A stretch of DNA of 64,000 nucleotides from Paraburkholderia monticola (GTDB lineage: Bacteria; Pseudomonadota; Gammaproteobacteria; Burkholderiales; Burkholderiaceae): positions 124,001-188,000 of the forward strand of contig NZ_LRBG01000004.1 of NCBI RefSeq assembly GCF_001580545.1, read 5' to 3'. Shown one piece after another: positions 34,828-43,467 of the stretch. Made by a program: the position numbers and the translations under genes. Within the stretch, counting starts at the first letter, position 1; the number at the start of each line of letters is the position of its first letter. Under the pieces are notes generated by a model. That model had not been told where the DNA came from. It saw nothing but the letters and a program-made list of their open reading frames with translations, and searched no databases.

Positions 34828-35550
34828 ATGGGACATCTGGTCGTTCTCGCAGTCGGGTTGATGGCGGGCGTATTGAGCGGCGTGATCGGCACGGGGTCGT
34901 CGATGCTGCTGATGCCCGTGCTGGTGATCCTGTACGGCCCCCAGCAGGCCGTGCCGATCATGGCCATCGCCGCAATCATGGGCAATCTCGGCAAGGTGCT
35001 CTCGTGGTGGCGCGAGATCGACTGGCGCGCCTGCGCCGCCTACTGCGCGACCGCGGTGCCCAGCGCAATCGTCGGCGTGCGCACGCTGCTCGCACTGCCG
35101 CCACACGTCATCGACGTCGCGCTCGGCGTCTTCTTCATCGCGATGGTGCCAACGCGCCGATGGCTAGCGCGGCGCTCGATCCGGTTTACGCTCGTCCAAC
35201 TTTCGCTGATTGGGGCGGTGGTCGGCTTTCTGACGGGCATCGTCGTGTCCACGGGGCCGATCACCGTGCCGGTCTTCATGGGCTATGGGCTCGTCAAAGG
35301 CGCGTTTCTCGCCACCGAGGCCGCCGGTTCTTTGGCGGTGTATGGCGCCAAGGTGTCAGTGTTCGAGCATTTTGGCGCGCTTCCTGAGCATGTGATGGTG
35401 GACGGCCTGGTTACCGGGTCGTCGATCATGCTTGGGACCTTCTGTGCGCGGCGTATCGTTGCGCGAATGTCGCCTGGGGCGTTCAGGCTCGTGGTCGATG
35501 GGTTGATGGTTTCGTCGGGGTTGTCGCTGCTCTTTGCGGCTGGGCGGTAA
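34828..35550 (+). CDS. TauE/SafE-family sulfite/organosulfonate-type permease
   Basis: Encodes 240 residues with about eight membrane helices. The N-terminus GVLSGVIGTGSSMLLMPVL and the later internal repeat GFLTGIVVSTGPITVPVFM are characteristic of the two-fold repeated TauE/SafE (DUF81) permeases, which export sulfite, sulfoacetate or related anions. The start at 34828 is chosen because the family begins immediately before that glycine-rich helix; the frame is open further upstream inside the EamA gene. It follows that gene closely. The substrate cannot be specified. Confidence 0.88.
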   Translation: MGHLVVLAVGLMAGVLSGVIGTGSSMLLMPVLVILYGPQQAVPIMAIAAIMGNLGKVLSWWREIDWRACAAYCATAVPSAIVGVRTLLALPPHVIDVALGVFFIAMVPTRRWLARRSIRFTLVQLSLIGAVVGFLTGIVVSTGPITVPVFMGYGLVKGAFLATEAAGSLAVYGAKVSVFEHFGALPEHVMVDGLVTGSSIMLGTFCARRIVARMSPGAFRLVVDGLMVSSGLSLLFAAGR

Positions 35551-35572
35551 GCGAAGGCTATCGGCTCTATCG

Positions 35573-35760
35573 ATGCGCGCAGACGGCGCGGATTCCAGAG
35601 AGGTCGGCCGGATCGAAGTGCTGGTGAACAATGCAGCGATCATCGCGCGGCAGTCCCGCCTGGAGGACCTCGAATTCGAGCGCATGCGGCGTATCTTTGC
35701 GGCAAATGGGAGCGGCGCCGAACCGTTCGCATATGAGAGGCTTACGGTCGCGCTCAACAA
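35573..35760 (+). pseudogene. Fragment of a short-chain dehydrogenase gene
   Basis: A stretch of about 45 codons reads GRIEVLVNNAAIIARQ and then LEDLEFERMRRIFAANGSG. This matches the middle of SDR proteins (the NNAG motif and the following helix) but neither the N-terminal nucleotide-binding loop nor the catalytic Tyr-x3-Lys is present. It lies between the permease and a tRNA-Arg gene, a common site of insertion and deletion, so it looks like the remnant of a deleted gene. Confidence 0.6.
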
Positions 35761-35761
35761 A

Positions 35762-35795
35762 GAAAAAGGCCCTTGGCTTATGCCTAAGGGCCTTG
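35762..35795 (-). terminator. Terminator downstream of tRNA-Arg
   Basis: The stem AAGGCCCTT...AAGGGCCTT with an inner GGC/GCC pair is followed on the minus strand by a T-run, 41 bases after the tRNA 3' end. Confidence 0.75.
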
Positions 35796-35835
35796 TCTGG
35801 CGCGGGTTTCCGCGATATTTACTGTTCTTTCAATT

Positions 35836-35911
35836 TGGCGCGCCCGGCTGGGATCGAACCAGCAACCCCTGCCTTCGGAGGGCAGTACTCTATCCATTGA
35901 GCTACGGGCGC
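35836..35911 (-). tRNA. tRNA-Arg (anticodon CCG)
   Basis: Read on the minus strand, this gives a complete cloverleaf. The acceptor pair is GCGCCCG / CGGGCGC, followed by the D arm GCTC...GAGT. The anticodon stem CTGCC / GGCAG encloses the loop CTCCGAA, so the anticodon is CCG and the codon read is CGG. The T arm is GCTGG-TTCGATC-CCAGC. The discriminator is G and CCA is encoded. The tRNA is 76 bases with CCA. Confidence 0.96.
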
Positions 35912-36218
35912 ATCACCACAAACTGCGGGGAATCTTCGCGAAAGCCTGACGACCAGAACGGCCTCGACGCCAACGCGAGAGACCGCAAGGATACCCGGTT
36001 TCGGCCGCACCGTCCACCGGACGGCCTCCCACGCCCACTCCGGCCACCTCGACCCAGCGCGCCACCGTTCTCACCGATGCGGGTAAACGCCTGCTGAACA
36101 CCGTCCGGGCCCCCTCGCCGTCGCTGAAACCTTGCGTCTATAATCGTCCGTGGCTGATTAAGAACAAGAAGTTGCCGTCGCGCTGTACCGCTCACATACC
36201 CACGGAGACGAGACAAGC
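35912..36218. other. Divergent region, tRNA-Arg / cytochrome c gene
   Basis: A TATAAT at 36139-36144 is a likely minus-10 for the cytochrome gene, though the minus-35 is weak. The tRNA promoter must also lie here on the minus strand. No gene was recognised. Confidence 0.45.
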
Positions 36219-37112
36219 ATGAGCGAAGCACCACACGGAGCCCCGATCAAAACCCCAGCACAGCTCATCGCCGCGGTCATCGCCGGGTTTGCTGTACCCA
36301 TCATCATCATCGTTCTGCTCGCCGTCTACGTCGACAATTCGACGCGCACCGGCGCCGGCACCGACTCCCTCGCCGAAGCCCAAGTCAACTCCCGTATCCA
36401 TCCGCTCGCCCAGGTCGACATCCGCGACGCCAACGCGCCGCGCGTCTACAAGAGCGGCGAGGAAGTCTACAAGGCGGTCTGCTCGGCGTGTCACGCATCG
36501 GGCGCGGCAGGCGCGCCGAAATTCACCAACACCGCCGACTGGGCGCCGCGCATCGCGCAAGGCTTCGACACGCTGTGGCACACCGCGCTGTCCGGCAAGG
36601 GCGCCATGCCGCCGCGCGGCGGCACGAGTCCCGACGACTACAGCGACTTCGAAATCGCGCGCGCGGTCGTCTATATGGCGAACAACTCGGGCGCGAGCTT
36701 CCCCGAACCGGCGCAGCCGGCGGCGGGTGCGGCCGCGGCATCGGGTGCTGCCGCCGCGGCGGGCGCCTCCGACGCGGGCGCTGCACAGCAGGCCGCCGCA
36801 GCCATGGCCGCGATGGCCAGCGTGCCGCAAACTGCCGCCCCCGCAGCAGGCGGCGCGCAAAGCGCAGATGCCTCGCAAGCCGGCAAGGCGCTGTATCAGT
36901 CGGTATGCCAGGCCTGTCACGCGGCCGGCGTGCTGAACGCGCCCAAGTTCGGCGACAAGGAAGCGTGGGCGCCCCGCCTGAAGGATTCGATGGATACGGT
37001 CTACAACTACGCGCTGCATGGCAAGGGCGCCATGCCGCCGAAAGGCGGTTCGAACGCGTCGGATGCGGACGTGAAGGCCGCGGTCGACTACATGGTTAGC
37101 GCGGTGAAGTGA
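36219..37112 (+). CDS. Membrane-anchored dihaem cytochrome c5-type protein
   Basis: Encodes 297 residues. One membrane helix lies at residues about 17-41 (LIAAVIAGFAVPIIIIVLLAVYV), so the rest is anchored in the periplasm. Two c-type haem motifs CSACH and CQACH each begin a cytochrome c5-like domain; each domain also has a conserved KGAMPP(R/K)GG near its end supplying the Met ligand. The domains are joined by an Ala-rich, flexible linker of about 60 residues. It likely shuttles electrons between the quinol-oxidising complex and terminal oxidases. GGAG precedes the start. It is followed by a strong terminator. Confidence 0.92.
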   Translation: MSEAPHGAPIKTPAQLIAAVIAGFAVPIIIIVLLAVYVDNSTRTGAGTDSLAEAQVNSRIHPLAQVDIRDANAPRVYKSGEEVYKAVCSACHASGAAGAPKFTNTADWAPRIAQGFDTLWHTALSGKGAMPPRGGTSPDDYSDFEIARAVVYMANNSGASFPEPAQPAAGAAAASGAAAAAGASDAGAAQQAAAAMAAMASVPQTAAPAAGGAQSADASQAGKALYQSVCQACHAAGVLNAPKFGDKEAWAPRLKDSMDTVYNYALHGKGAMPPKGGSNASDADVKAAVDYMVSAVK

Positions 37113-37141
37113 AGCGGGCGGCAGCGGCCGCCGATGAAATG

Positions 37142-37183
37142 AAAAAATCCCTGCATGCGCGAACGCGATGCAGGGATTTTTTT
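37142..37183. terminator. Bidirectional terminator, cytochrome c / rep
   Basis: A perfect inverted repeat AAAAAATCCCTGCAT / ATGCAGGGATTTTTT around an 11-base loop, A-run left and T-run right, serves the convergent genes on both sides. Confidence 0.9.
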
Positions 37184-37232
37184 ATGAGCAACGGCACGCG
37201 AGCGCACCTGGCAGCCACTAAAAGCCGCCCCA

Positions 37233-39323
37233 TCAAGCCTTCTGCAACAAAGCCTTCAAACTCGCGAGCCGATCCTTCGGCGACATCGGCGCCTCTTCCG
37301 GCGTCGGCGGCGGCGCATCGTCGAGCAGCATCTCGTTGATAAAGCGCGACGGCTCGCAGACGATCGTCTCCCGCGCGCGCTTGCGCTTCTTGCACCAATT
37401 CAGATGCAGGCTGCGTTGCGCGCGCGTGATCGCGACGTACATCAACCGACGCTCCTCCTCGATACGCGCGTCGTCGATCGGTTCGTCGTCCGCGCCGCCG
37501 CGATGCGGCATGATGCCTTCCTCGACGCCGACCAGGAACACGTGCGGATACTCGAGTCCCTTCGACGCATGCACGGTCGACAGCCGCACCGCATCAGGAT
37601 CTTCCTCGCGGCCTTCGAGCATCGACATCAGCGCGACGGTCTGGATCAGGCCGAGCAGATTCTTGCCGGTGTCGCCGAAACCGTCGGCGGTGTCGTAGCC
37701 GGTCGCCTCGCTGCCGCTGCCGGGTTGCGGCTCTTCCTTCGTGCCCTTGCGCTTCAACCACTCGATGAACTCGAGCACGTTCTGCCACTTCGCTTGCGCC
37801 TGGCGTTCGTCGAACGCGTCGTACAGATAGGCCTCGTAGTGGATCGCGTCCATCAGCTCGTCGAGCAGCGTGCCGGCCGCGTCTCTTTCCGCGCGGTCGG
37901 TCAGGCGCTGCATGAAGTCGCAAAACGCGCGCATCGGCTCGATCTGGCGCGGCGACAGACGCGCTTCAATGCCGCCCATGTAGACCGCCTCGAACAGCGA
38001 CACCTTCGCCTGACCCGCGAACGAGCCGAGCGCCTCCAGCGTCGTATTGCCGACCCCGCGGCGCGGTGTCGTGATCGCGCGAATGAAGGCGGGGTCGTCG
38101 TTCGCGTTGGCGATCAGGCGCAGGTACGCGCAGATGTCCTTGATCTCGGCCTTGTCGAAGAACGACTGGCCGCCCGACAGCACATACGGAATCCGTTCAC
38201 GGCGCAGCACCTGCTCGAAAATCCGCGCCTGGAAGTTGCCGCGATAGAGGATCGCGTAGTCGCGAAAATTCGTGCGCCGCTCGAACTTGTGCGCGGACAG
38301 CCGGAACACGACGGACTCCGCCTCGTGCTCTTCGTCGTTGCAACCCGTCACGGTGATCGTGTCGCCCATACCGTGCTCGGACCACAGCTTCTTCTCGAAC
38401 AGCTTCGGGTTGTTCGCGATCACGTTGTTCGCGGCGGTCAGGATGCGCACCGTCGAGCGGTAATTCTGTTCGAGCTTGATCAGGTGCAGATTCGGAAAAT
38501 CCTTGCCGAGCTGCCCGAGGTTTTCGAGGGTCGCACCGCGCCAGCCATAGATTGCCTGATCGTCGTCGCCGACCGCCGTGAACGCCGCACGCTTGCCGGC
38601 CAGCAGCTTCACCAGTTCGTACTGGCACGCGTTGGTGTCCTGGTACTCGTCGATCAGCAGATAGCGCAGCTTGTTCTGCCAGCGGTCGCGCACCTGCTCG
38701 TTACTCGCGAACAATTCGGCGGGCAGGCGGATCAGATCGTCGAAATCGACCGCCTGGTACGCGTGCAGCGTCGCCACGTAGTTGCGATAGACGATCGCCG
38801 CCTGATGCTCGTCCTCGGTCGACGCGGTCGCGATCGCCTGCTCGGGCATGATCAGGCCGTTCTTCCACAACGAAATGATCGACTGGATCTTGCGGATGAA
38901 GCCTTTGTCGGTCGAGCCGACCTGCTCCTGGATCATGCCGAAGCAGTCGTCGGAATCCATGATCGAGAACTGCGGCTTCAGGCCGACGTGCTCCGCCTCC
39001 TGCCGCAGAATCTGCACGCCGAGCGAATGGAAGGTACACACCGTCAACTGGTTCACCGGCACCTTGCGGCCTTCCTTGCCCGGCGTCGTCAGGGTCTTGC
39101 CTTCGAGCAGCTTGCCGACGCGCTCGCGCATTTCCGCCGCGGCCTTGTTCGTGAACGTGACGGCGGCGATGTGGCGCGGCTCGAAGCCCTTCGCTTCGAT
39201 CAGGTGGGCGATTTTCTGCGTGATCACGCGCGTTTTGCCACTGCCCGCGCCGGCGAGCACGAGACAGGGACCGTCGAGATAACGGACCGCTTCACTTTGA
39301 GCGGGATTCAGGCCTGCGGACAT
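37233..39323 (-). CDS. rep: ATP-dependent DNA helicase Rep
   Basis: Encodes 696 residues. A superfamily 1A 3'-5' helicase that helps replication forks past obstacles. Motif I is VLAGAGSGKTRVI (residues about 21-33), motif Ia VTFTNKAAAEMRER, motif II IDEYQDTN, motif III VGDDDQAIYGWRGA, motif IV NYRST, motif V/VI STVHASKGLEYPHVFLVG and MYVAITRAQ. Length and the NAQS-like start (LNPAQSEAVRYLDGPCLVLAG) favour Rep over UvrD (about 720-780 residues with a longer tail). It is monocistronic, divergent from the oxidoreductase gene. Confidence 0.92.
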   Translation of the reverse strand: MSAGLNPAQSEAVRYLDGPCLVLAGAGSGKTRVITQKIAHLIEAKGFEPRHIAAVTFTNKAAAEMRERVGKLLEGKTLTTPGKEGRKVPVNQLTVCTFHSLGVQILRQEAEHVGLKPQFSIMDSDDCFGMIQEQVGSTDKGFIRKIQSIISLWKNGLIMPEQAIATASTEDEHQAAIVYRNYVATLHAYQAVDFDDLIRLPAELFASNEQVRDRWQNKLRYLLIDEYQDTNACQYELVKLLAGKRAAFTAVGDDDQAIYGWRGATLENLGQLGKDFPNLHLIKLEQNYRSTVRILTAANNVIANNPKLFEKKLWSEHGMGDTITVTGCNDEEHEAESVVFRLSAHKFERRTNFRDYAILYRGNFQARIFEQVLRRERIPYVLSGGQSFFDKAEIKDICAYLRLIANANDDPAFIRAITTPRRGVGNTTLEALGSFAGQAKVSLFEAVYMGGIEARLSPRQIEPMRAFCDFMQRLTDRAERDAAGTLLDELMDAIHYEAYLYDAFDERQAQAKWQNVLEFIEWLKRKGTKEEPQPGSGSEATGYDTADGFGDTGKNLLGLIQTVALMSMLEGREEDPDAVRLSTVHASKGLEYPHVFLVGVEEGIMPHRGGADDEPIDDARIEEERRLMYVAITRAQRSLHLNWCKKRKRARETIVCEPSRFINEMLLDDAPPPTPEEAPMSPKDRLASLKALLQKA

Positions 39324-39631
39324 CGTGTGTGGATGGGTAATACGGTTGAGGGCCGCTGAGGTCGGACTGGCGGGAGGTGCCGGCCGAAGGCCCGGGACAT
39401 GCTGCGCGGCGCAATGCGCGCGAGAGGTGCGATGTTAACACGGACGACGCGACGGACACCGCGATGGGCCGCGCAATCCACGCCCTCGCCGACCCGGACG
39501 CCCGACGGACCGCGCGCGAGCGCCGACCGCAATGCTGAGCCCCCAGCCCCGCCCACAAATGCCACAATAATGAGATTGCGCGCCCCCGCCGCGGTGGCAA
39601 GACGGCGCGCCGTTCCTCCAGGAAGACTCGC
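39324..39631. other. Divergent intergenic region, rep / oxidoreductase
   Basis: GC-rich, with no gene recognised. It must contain the promoters of both flanking genes, but no clear consensus was seen. Confidence 0.3.
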
Positions 39632-40681
39632 ATGTCCGGATCGCTGAAGATTGGATTGATGGGCTACGGCTTCGCCGGCGCGACGTTTCACGCACCGGTA
39701 ATCGAACATTGCGGACGCGCGAGCGTCGCCGCGATTGCGACGGGCCAAGCCGAGCGCGCGCGCGCCGACTATCCGCACGCGAGAATCGTCGCCGATCTCG
39801 ACGCGCTGCTTGGGCTCGACGACATCGACTGCGTCGTGATCGCGACCCCCAACGACACGCACTTCGACCTCGCGCGCCGCACGCTCGAAGCCGGCAAGCA
39901 CGTGGTCGTCGACAAGCCGGTCACGCTGAGCGCCGCCGACGCCCACACCCTGGCCAACATCGCGCTCGCGCGCGGCAAGCTGTTCGCGCCCTTTCACAAC
40001 CGGCGCTGGGACGGCGATTTTCTGACTGTGCGCGATCTGCTCGCGCGCGTGGAACTGGGTCGCGTCACGCATTACGAATCGCATTTCGACCGCTTCCGGC
40101 CGGGTGTGCGCCAGCGCTGGCGCGAGGACGTGACGCGCGGCGGCGGTCTGCTGTTCGATCTCGGTCCGCATCTGATCGACCAGGCACTCGCCCTCTTCGG
40201 CGCGCCGCAGACGGTCTCGGCGACGGTACGCACGCACCGCGACGAAGCGGGCGCACCTGACTACGTGCACATCCAGCTCGGCTATGAAGATTTCGAGGTG
40301 ATGTTGCACGCAAGCGCGCTGACCGCATTGCCCGGGCCGCGCTATGCGATCCACGGCACGCGCGGCAGCTATGTGAAGTACGGGCTCGACACCCAGGAGG
40401 ATCAGCTGAGAGCCGGCCTGCGCCCTGGCGACGAAGGCTTCGGCGCCGGCAATACCCCCGGTGTGCTGCGCGTGTTGGAAGGCGACGAGGAAGTCGAGCG
40501 CGAATGGCCGACCCGCAACGGCGAGTACACCGGCTTCTATATTGCGTTGGCCGACGCGATCCAGAACGGCGTCGCGTTCCCGATCCGCACGCAGGACGCG
40601 GTCGACGTGATGACCATCATCGAACTGGCCGCGCGCAGCTCCGAGCAAGGTGTGCGGCTGCCGTTCGAGCGCATTCGCTGA
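39632..40681 (+). CDS. Gfo/Idh/MocA-family NAD(P)-dependent oxidoreductase
   Basis: Encodes 349 residues. The N-terminal Rossmann domain begins KIGLMGYGFAGATFHAPVI (GxGxxG variant), and EAGKHVVVDKPV (about residue 92) carries the conserved EKP-type lysine that helps catalysis. The C-terminal domain with GGGLLFDLGPHLIDQAL supplies the catalytic His. The N-terminus resembles the YdgJ / YvaA group of sugar or inositol dehydrogenases. It is cytosolic. AGGAAG lies upstream of the start. No sugar genes are adjacent, so the substrate is open. Confidence 0.88.
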   Translation: MSGSLKIGLMGYGFAGATFHAPVIEHCGRASVAAIATGQAERARADYPHARIVADLDALLGLDDIDCVVIATPNDTHFDLARRTLEAGKHVVVDKPVTLSAADAHTLANIALARGKLFAPFHNRRWDGDFLTVRDLLARVELGRVTHYESHFDRFRPGVRQRWREDVTRGGGLLFDLGPHLIDQALALFGAPQTVSATVRTHRDEAGAPDYVHIQLGYEDFEVMLHASALTALPGPRYAIHGTRGSYVKYGLDTQEDQLRAGLRPGDEGFGAGNTPGVLRVLEGDEEVEREWPTRNGEYTGFYIALADAIQNGVAFPIRTQDAVDVMTIIELAARSSEQGVRLPFERIR

Positions 40682-40813
40682 ACCTCGCGCCGCTGGGCTC
40701 CGGCATCGCCCCACCCCGCTTTGTGTACCAAAAACGGCGCGGCCTTTCGCGCTGCGAAGACGGTCGGTGCGGGCCTTCCTGACACGCCGGAAAGGAACAT
40801 AACGTTACAAATT

Positions 40814-40840
40814 CGCCCGCTGCCGGGTCAGCGGGCGTTC
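40814..40840. terminator. Hairpin after the oxidoreductase gene
   Basis: Nine-base arms CGCCCGCTG / CAGCGGGCG with a six-base loop, followed only by TTCG, 133 bases after the gene. It is a strong stem but a poor T-tract, so termination is uncertain. Confidence 0.4.
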
Positions 40841-40897
40841 GTCGTCATCCGTTGCTAGCGGGGTATCCCCCATACGACAACGACTCCTGGAGAATCC

Positions 40898-41248
40898 ATG
40901 TCTCGAATCATCCGTGCCCTTGCCGCTTGCGCGCTGCTCAGCTCCGTCGCCGCCTGCGTGGTGACGCCTCCGCCCGCGCCGCATCCGGGCCCCACGCCGC
41001 AGCAGATCGCGGATCAGCGCCTGCATCAGGTCGACGGCCGCATCGACAATCTCGCGCACCGCGTCGACGTCCACGTGAATCAGGGCTATTACCCGCCGCC
41101 GCAAGGCGCCGGGCTGCATCACCGTCTCGAGACGATCCGCCAGGAAGCGCATGACATGGCCGCGCAGCATGGCGGCGGTTTGTCCGCGGAAGAGCAGCGC
41201 GTGCTGAATCAGGAGCTGGATAACGCCGCTCATGCGATCGGCGAGTAA
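40898..41248 (+). CDS. Small lipoprotein of unknown function
   Basis: Encodes 116 residues. Residues 1-20 are a lipoprotein signal peptide whose lipobox ends SVAAC, making Cys20 the lipidated residue. The mature protein starts with a Pro-rich stretch and continues with charged helical segments (DQRLHQVDGRIDNLAHRVDVH, SAEEQRVLNQELDNAAHAI) that look coiled-coil forming. It would sit in the outer or inner membrane facing the periplasm. No family was recognised. TGGAG lies ahead of the start, and a terminator follows the gene. Confidence 0.72.
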   Translation: MSRIIRALAACALLSSVAACVVTPPPAPHPGPTPQQIADQRLHQVDGRIDNLAHRVDVHVNQGYYPPPQGAGLHHRLETIRQEAHDMAAQHGGGLSAEEQRVLNQELDNAAHAIGE

Positions 41249-41339
41249 ATCGGCAAGCCCGGTCGGCAACCGGGCTCACAGCTGAGCACCCACTCCCGCT
41301 CATCGTGCGGTGACGGATAGCGCCGGCAGAAGCAATCCC

Positions 41340-41375
41340 AAAGCGCGGGCCTCCCGGTTCGCGCTTTTCTTTTTG
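41340..41375 (+). terminator. Terminator before the glycine riboswitch
   Basis: AAAGCGCG / CGCGCTTT arms enclose a 12-base loop and are followed by TTCTTTTT. It ends transcription from the lipoprotein gene before the gcv leader. Confidence 0.7.
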
Positions 41376-41463
41376 ATGCCTCCGCACCGCCGCGCCCGCC
41401 TCCACACTGCTCCCGGGCCTTTATTTGACAAGCCTCGGCCCGTCGCGTACATTCGCCGCACGC

Positions 41464-41550
41464 GTCGGGAGAGCGCGCTGGCAGGCGAAAAAAACGCCGG
41501 CCGCGCCGCCGAAGGGGCACACCCGCAAACTCTCAGGCAAAAGGACCGAC
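41464..41550 (+). promoter_or_regulatory. Glycine riboswitch, first aptamer
   Basis: It shows the glycine aptamer signature: GGGAGAG near the 5' end, the core CCGCCGAAGGGGCA, then AACTCTCAGGCAAAAGGACCGAC. The closing P1 stem pairs GTCGG (41464-41468) with CCGAC (41546-41550). It lies in the leader of gcvT and senses glycine to switch on the glycine cleavage genes. Confidence 0.93.
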
Positions 41551-41564
41551 TGCGTCGAAAGAAC

Positions 41565-41585
41565 CCGCCTTTCCGGCGGTTTTTT
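41565..41585 (+). terminator. Terminator-like hairpin between the two glycine aptamers
   Basis: CCGCC (41565-41569) and GGCGG (41575-41579) pair around a five-base loop and are followed by six Ts. It is compact but has the form of an intrinsic terminator. Its position between aptamers is unusual, because the linker in tandem glycine riboswitches is generally short. Confidence 0.55.
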
Positions 41586-41589
41586 CGCA

Positions 41590-41737
41590 CTCTGGAGAGC
41601 GGCAGTAGCCATCCGCGTCGCACGTCGTGCACAGCAGGCAGGCTGCCCACCGAAGGGGCGCGCGTTTCACGCTGACTCATCGAGCTCATTGAGCAGGAGT
41701 CGCGGCGACGCAATCTCTCAGGTATCGAGGACAGAGG
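41590..41737 (+). promoter_or_regulatory. Glycine riboswitch, second aptamer
   Basis: It shows TCTGGAGAGCGG at the 5' end, CCACCGAAGGGGCGCG in the middle and CAATCTCTCAGG...GAGGACAGAGG at the end, matching the glycine aptamer. The P1 pairing is CTCT / AGAG. A long extra stem region (about 41660-41710) enlarges the aptamer. It is followed by a terminator-like element before gcvT. Confidence 0.88.
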
Positions 41738-41757
41738 GGTCATGTAGCACCACGCTC

Positions 41758-41802
41758 GCAGGCACATCGCCGCGAGGCGTTGCGCCGCATGGCCTTTTTT
41801 GT
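41758..41802 (+). terminator. Probable expression-platform terminator before gcvT
   Basis: AGGC(A)CAT can pair with ATGGCCT across an inner GGCG/CGCC hairpin, followed by TTTTTTGTTT about 22 bases before the gcvT start. This is a plausible riboswitch-controlled terminator. Confidence 0.6.
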
Positions 41803-41824
41803 TTCGCGAGACGCCCGAGGCCCC

Positions 41825-42943
41825 ATGACCGTACTCAAACACACCCCGCTTCACGCCGCTCACCGCGCGCTCAACGCCCGCATGGTCGACTTCGGCGGCT
41901 GGGACATGCCCGTCAACTACGGCTCGCAGATCGAGGAACATCGCGCGGTGCGCACCGACGCCGGCATGTTCGACGTGTCCCACATGTGCGTGGTCGACTT
42001 CACCGGCGAGCGCGTGCGCGCGTTCTTCGAATACGCGCTCGCGAACAACGTCGCGAAGCTGCAAACGCCGGGCCGCGCGCTCTATTCCTGCATGCTGAAC
42101 CCGAACGGCGGCGTGATCGACGATCTGATCGTCTATTACTTCGCCGAAGACCACTTCCGCGTGGTCGTCAACGCCGGGACCGCCGATAAAGACATCGCCT
42201 GGTTCGGCCAGCTCAACGCCGACGGCGGCTTTGGCCTCACGATCACGCCGCGCCGCGATCTCGCGATCGTCGCGGTGCAAGGCCCGAACGCGCGCGAAAA
42301 AACCTGGCAAACGGTGCCGGCCGCGCGCGCCGCGACCGAAGCGCTGAAGCCGTTCAACGCCGCGCGCGTCGACGGCACGCCGTTTGGCGAGCTGACCATC
42401 GCGCGCACCGGCTATACCGGCGAAGACGGCTTCGAGATCATCGTGCCGGCCACGCATGTCGAAGCGCTGTGGAACGCACTCGCCACCCAGGGCGTGCGCC
42501 CGGCCGGTCTCGGCGCGCGCGACACGCTGCGCCTCGAAGCCGGCATGAACCTGTACGGCCAGGATATGGACGACAACGTCTCGCCGCTCGACGCCGGCCT
42601 CGCCTGGACCGTCGACCTCACCTCGCCGCGCGACTTCGTCGGCAAGAGCCGGCTCGCAGCCGATGGCTCGCGCACCGCATTCGTCGGCCTGATCCTGTTG
42701 AAGGACAACGGCAAGGCGGCTGGCGTGCTGCGCGCGCATCAGAAAGTCGTCACGCCGCACGGCGACGGCGAAATCACCAGCGGCACGTTTTCGCCGACCA
42801 TGCAGGAATCGATCGCCTTCGCGCGCGTGCCGAAAGGCGTGCAGCCGGGCGACACCGTGCACGTCCAGATTCGCGACAAAGCCTGTCCCGCAAGCGTGGT
42901 AAAACTGCCGTTCGTGCGCAACGGCAAGGTGCTGGCGGTCTGA
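41825..42943 (+). CDS. gcvT: Glycine cleavage system T protein (aminomethyltransferase)
   Basis: Encodes 372 residues. The T protein moves the methylene group from the lipoyl-bound intermediate on GcvH to tetrahydrofolate, releasing ammonia. Conserved parts include [13 protein letters not shown] near the start, [13 protein letters not shown], and the folate-site region [16 protein letters not shown]. The C-terminal barrel domain ends [16 protein letters not shown]. The start at 41825 after GAGG is preferred over an in-frame ATG 15 codons earlier, which lies in the riboswitch terminator. It is the first gene of the gcvT-gcvH-gcvP operon. Confidence 0.96.
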   Translation: MTVLKHTPLHAAHRALNARMVDFGGWDMPVNYGSQIEEHRAVRTDAGMFDVSHMCVVDFTGERVRAFFEYALANNVAKLQTPGRALYSCMLNPNGGVIDDLIVYYFAEDHFRVVVNAGTADKDIAWFGQLNADGGFGLTITPRRDLAIVAVQGPNAREKTWQTVPAARAATEALKPFNAARVDGTPFGELTIARTGYTGEDGFEIIVPATHVEALWNALATQGVRPAGLGARDTLRLEAGMNLYGQDMDDNVSPLDAGLAWTVDLTSPRDFVGKSRLAADGSRTAFVGLILLKDNGKAAGVLRAHQKVVTPHGDGEITSGTFSPTMQESIAFARVPKGVQPGDTVHVQIRDKACPASVVKLPFVRNGKVLAV

Positions 42944-43004
42944 GCGGCCGGCGCACGCACCCAACATTCAAACCACTACCGAACCTACCGTTTAGGAGCA
43001 TCCG

Positions 43005-43385
43005 ATGAGCATCCCGGCCGATCTGAAATACACCGAATCGCACGAATGGGTCCGCACCGAAGCGGACGGCACGCTGACGGTCGGCATCACCGACCACGCG
43101 CAGGAAGCGCTCGGCGACATCGTCTTCTTCGAGGTCCAGGAACTGGGCAAGTCCGTGAGCGCGGGCGACACCGTCGCCGTGATCGAATCGGTGAAGGCCG
43201 CTTCCGACATCTACGCGCCGGTTTCGGGCGAAGTCATCGAAGCGAACCCGGCCGTCTCCGACTCGCCGGACAGCGTGAACAGCGCGCCGTACGACAGCTG
43301 GCTGTTCAAGATCAAGCCGGCCGCCGATGCGACGCTCGACCGCCTGATCGACGCCGACGCGTACGCGAAGTCGATCGGCGCCTGA
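43005..43385 (+). CDS. gcvH: Glycine cleavage system H protein
   Basis: Encodes 126 residues. GcvH carries the aminomethyl group on a lipoyl lysine between the P, T and L proteins. The lipoylation segment is [19 protein letters not shown], in which the Lys of ESVKA is modified. The N-terminal [12 protein letters not shown] is also typical. The start follows TAGGAG. It lies 61 bases after gcvT and 82 before gcvP, so is co-transcribed. Confidence 0.97.
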   Translation: MSIPADLKYTESHEWVRTEADGTLTVGITDHAQEALGDIVFFEVQELGKSVSAGDTVAVIESVKAASDIYAPVSGEVIEANPAVSDSPDSVNSAPYDSWLFKIKPAADATLDRLIDADAYAKSIGA

Positions 43386-43467
43386 GTCGCAGTCTGAGTC
43401 ACCTTTTGTTTTAACCGTCAGGCACGGCGCCCGCCCATCGGCGCGCGCCGCGCCGCCAGGAACACCC

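Noticed and set aside
37404-39359. 651-codon open frame opposite rep
   Set aside because: Antisense shadow of a complete helicase gene; composition is Arg/Asp/His/Val-heavy and without motifs.
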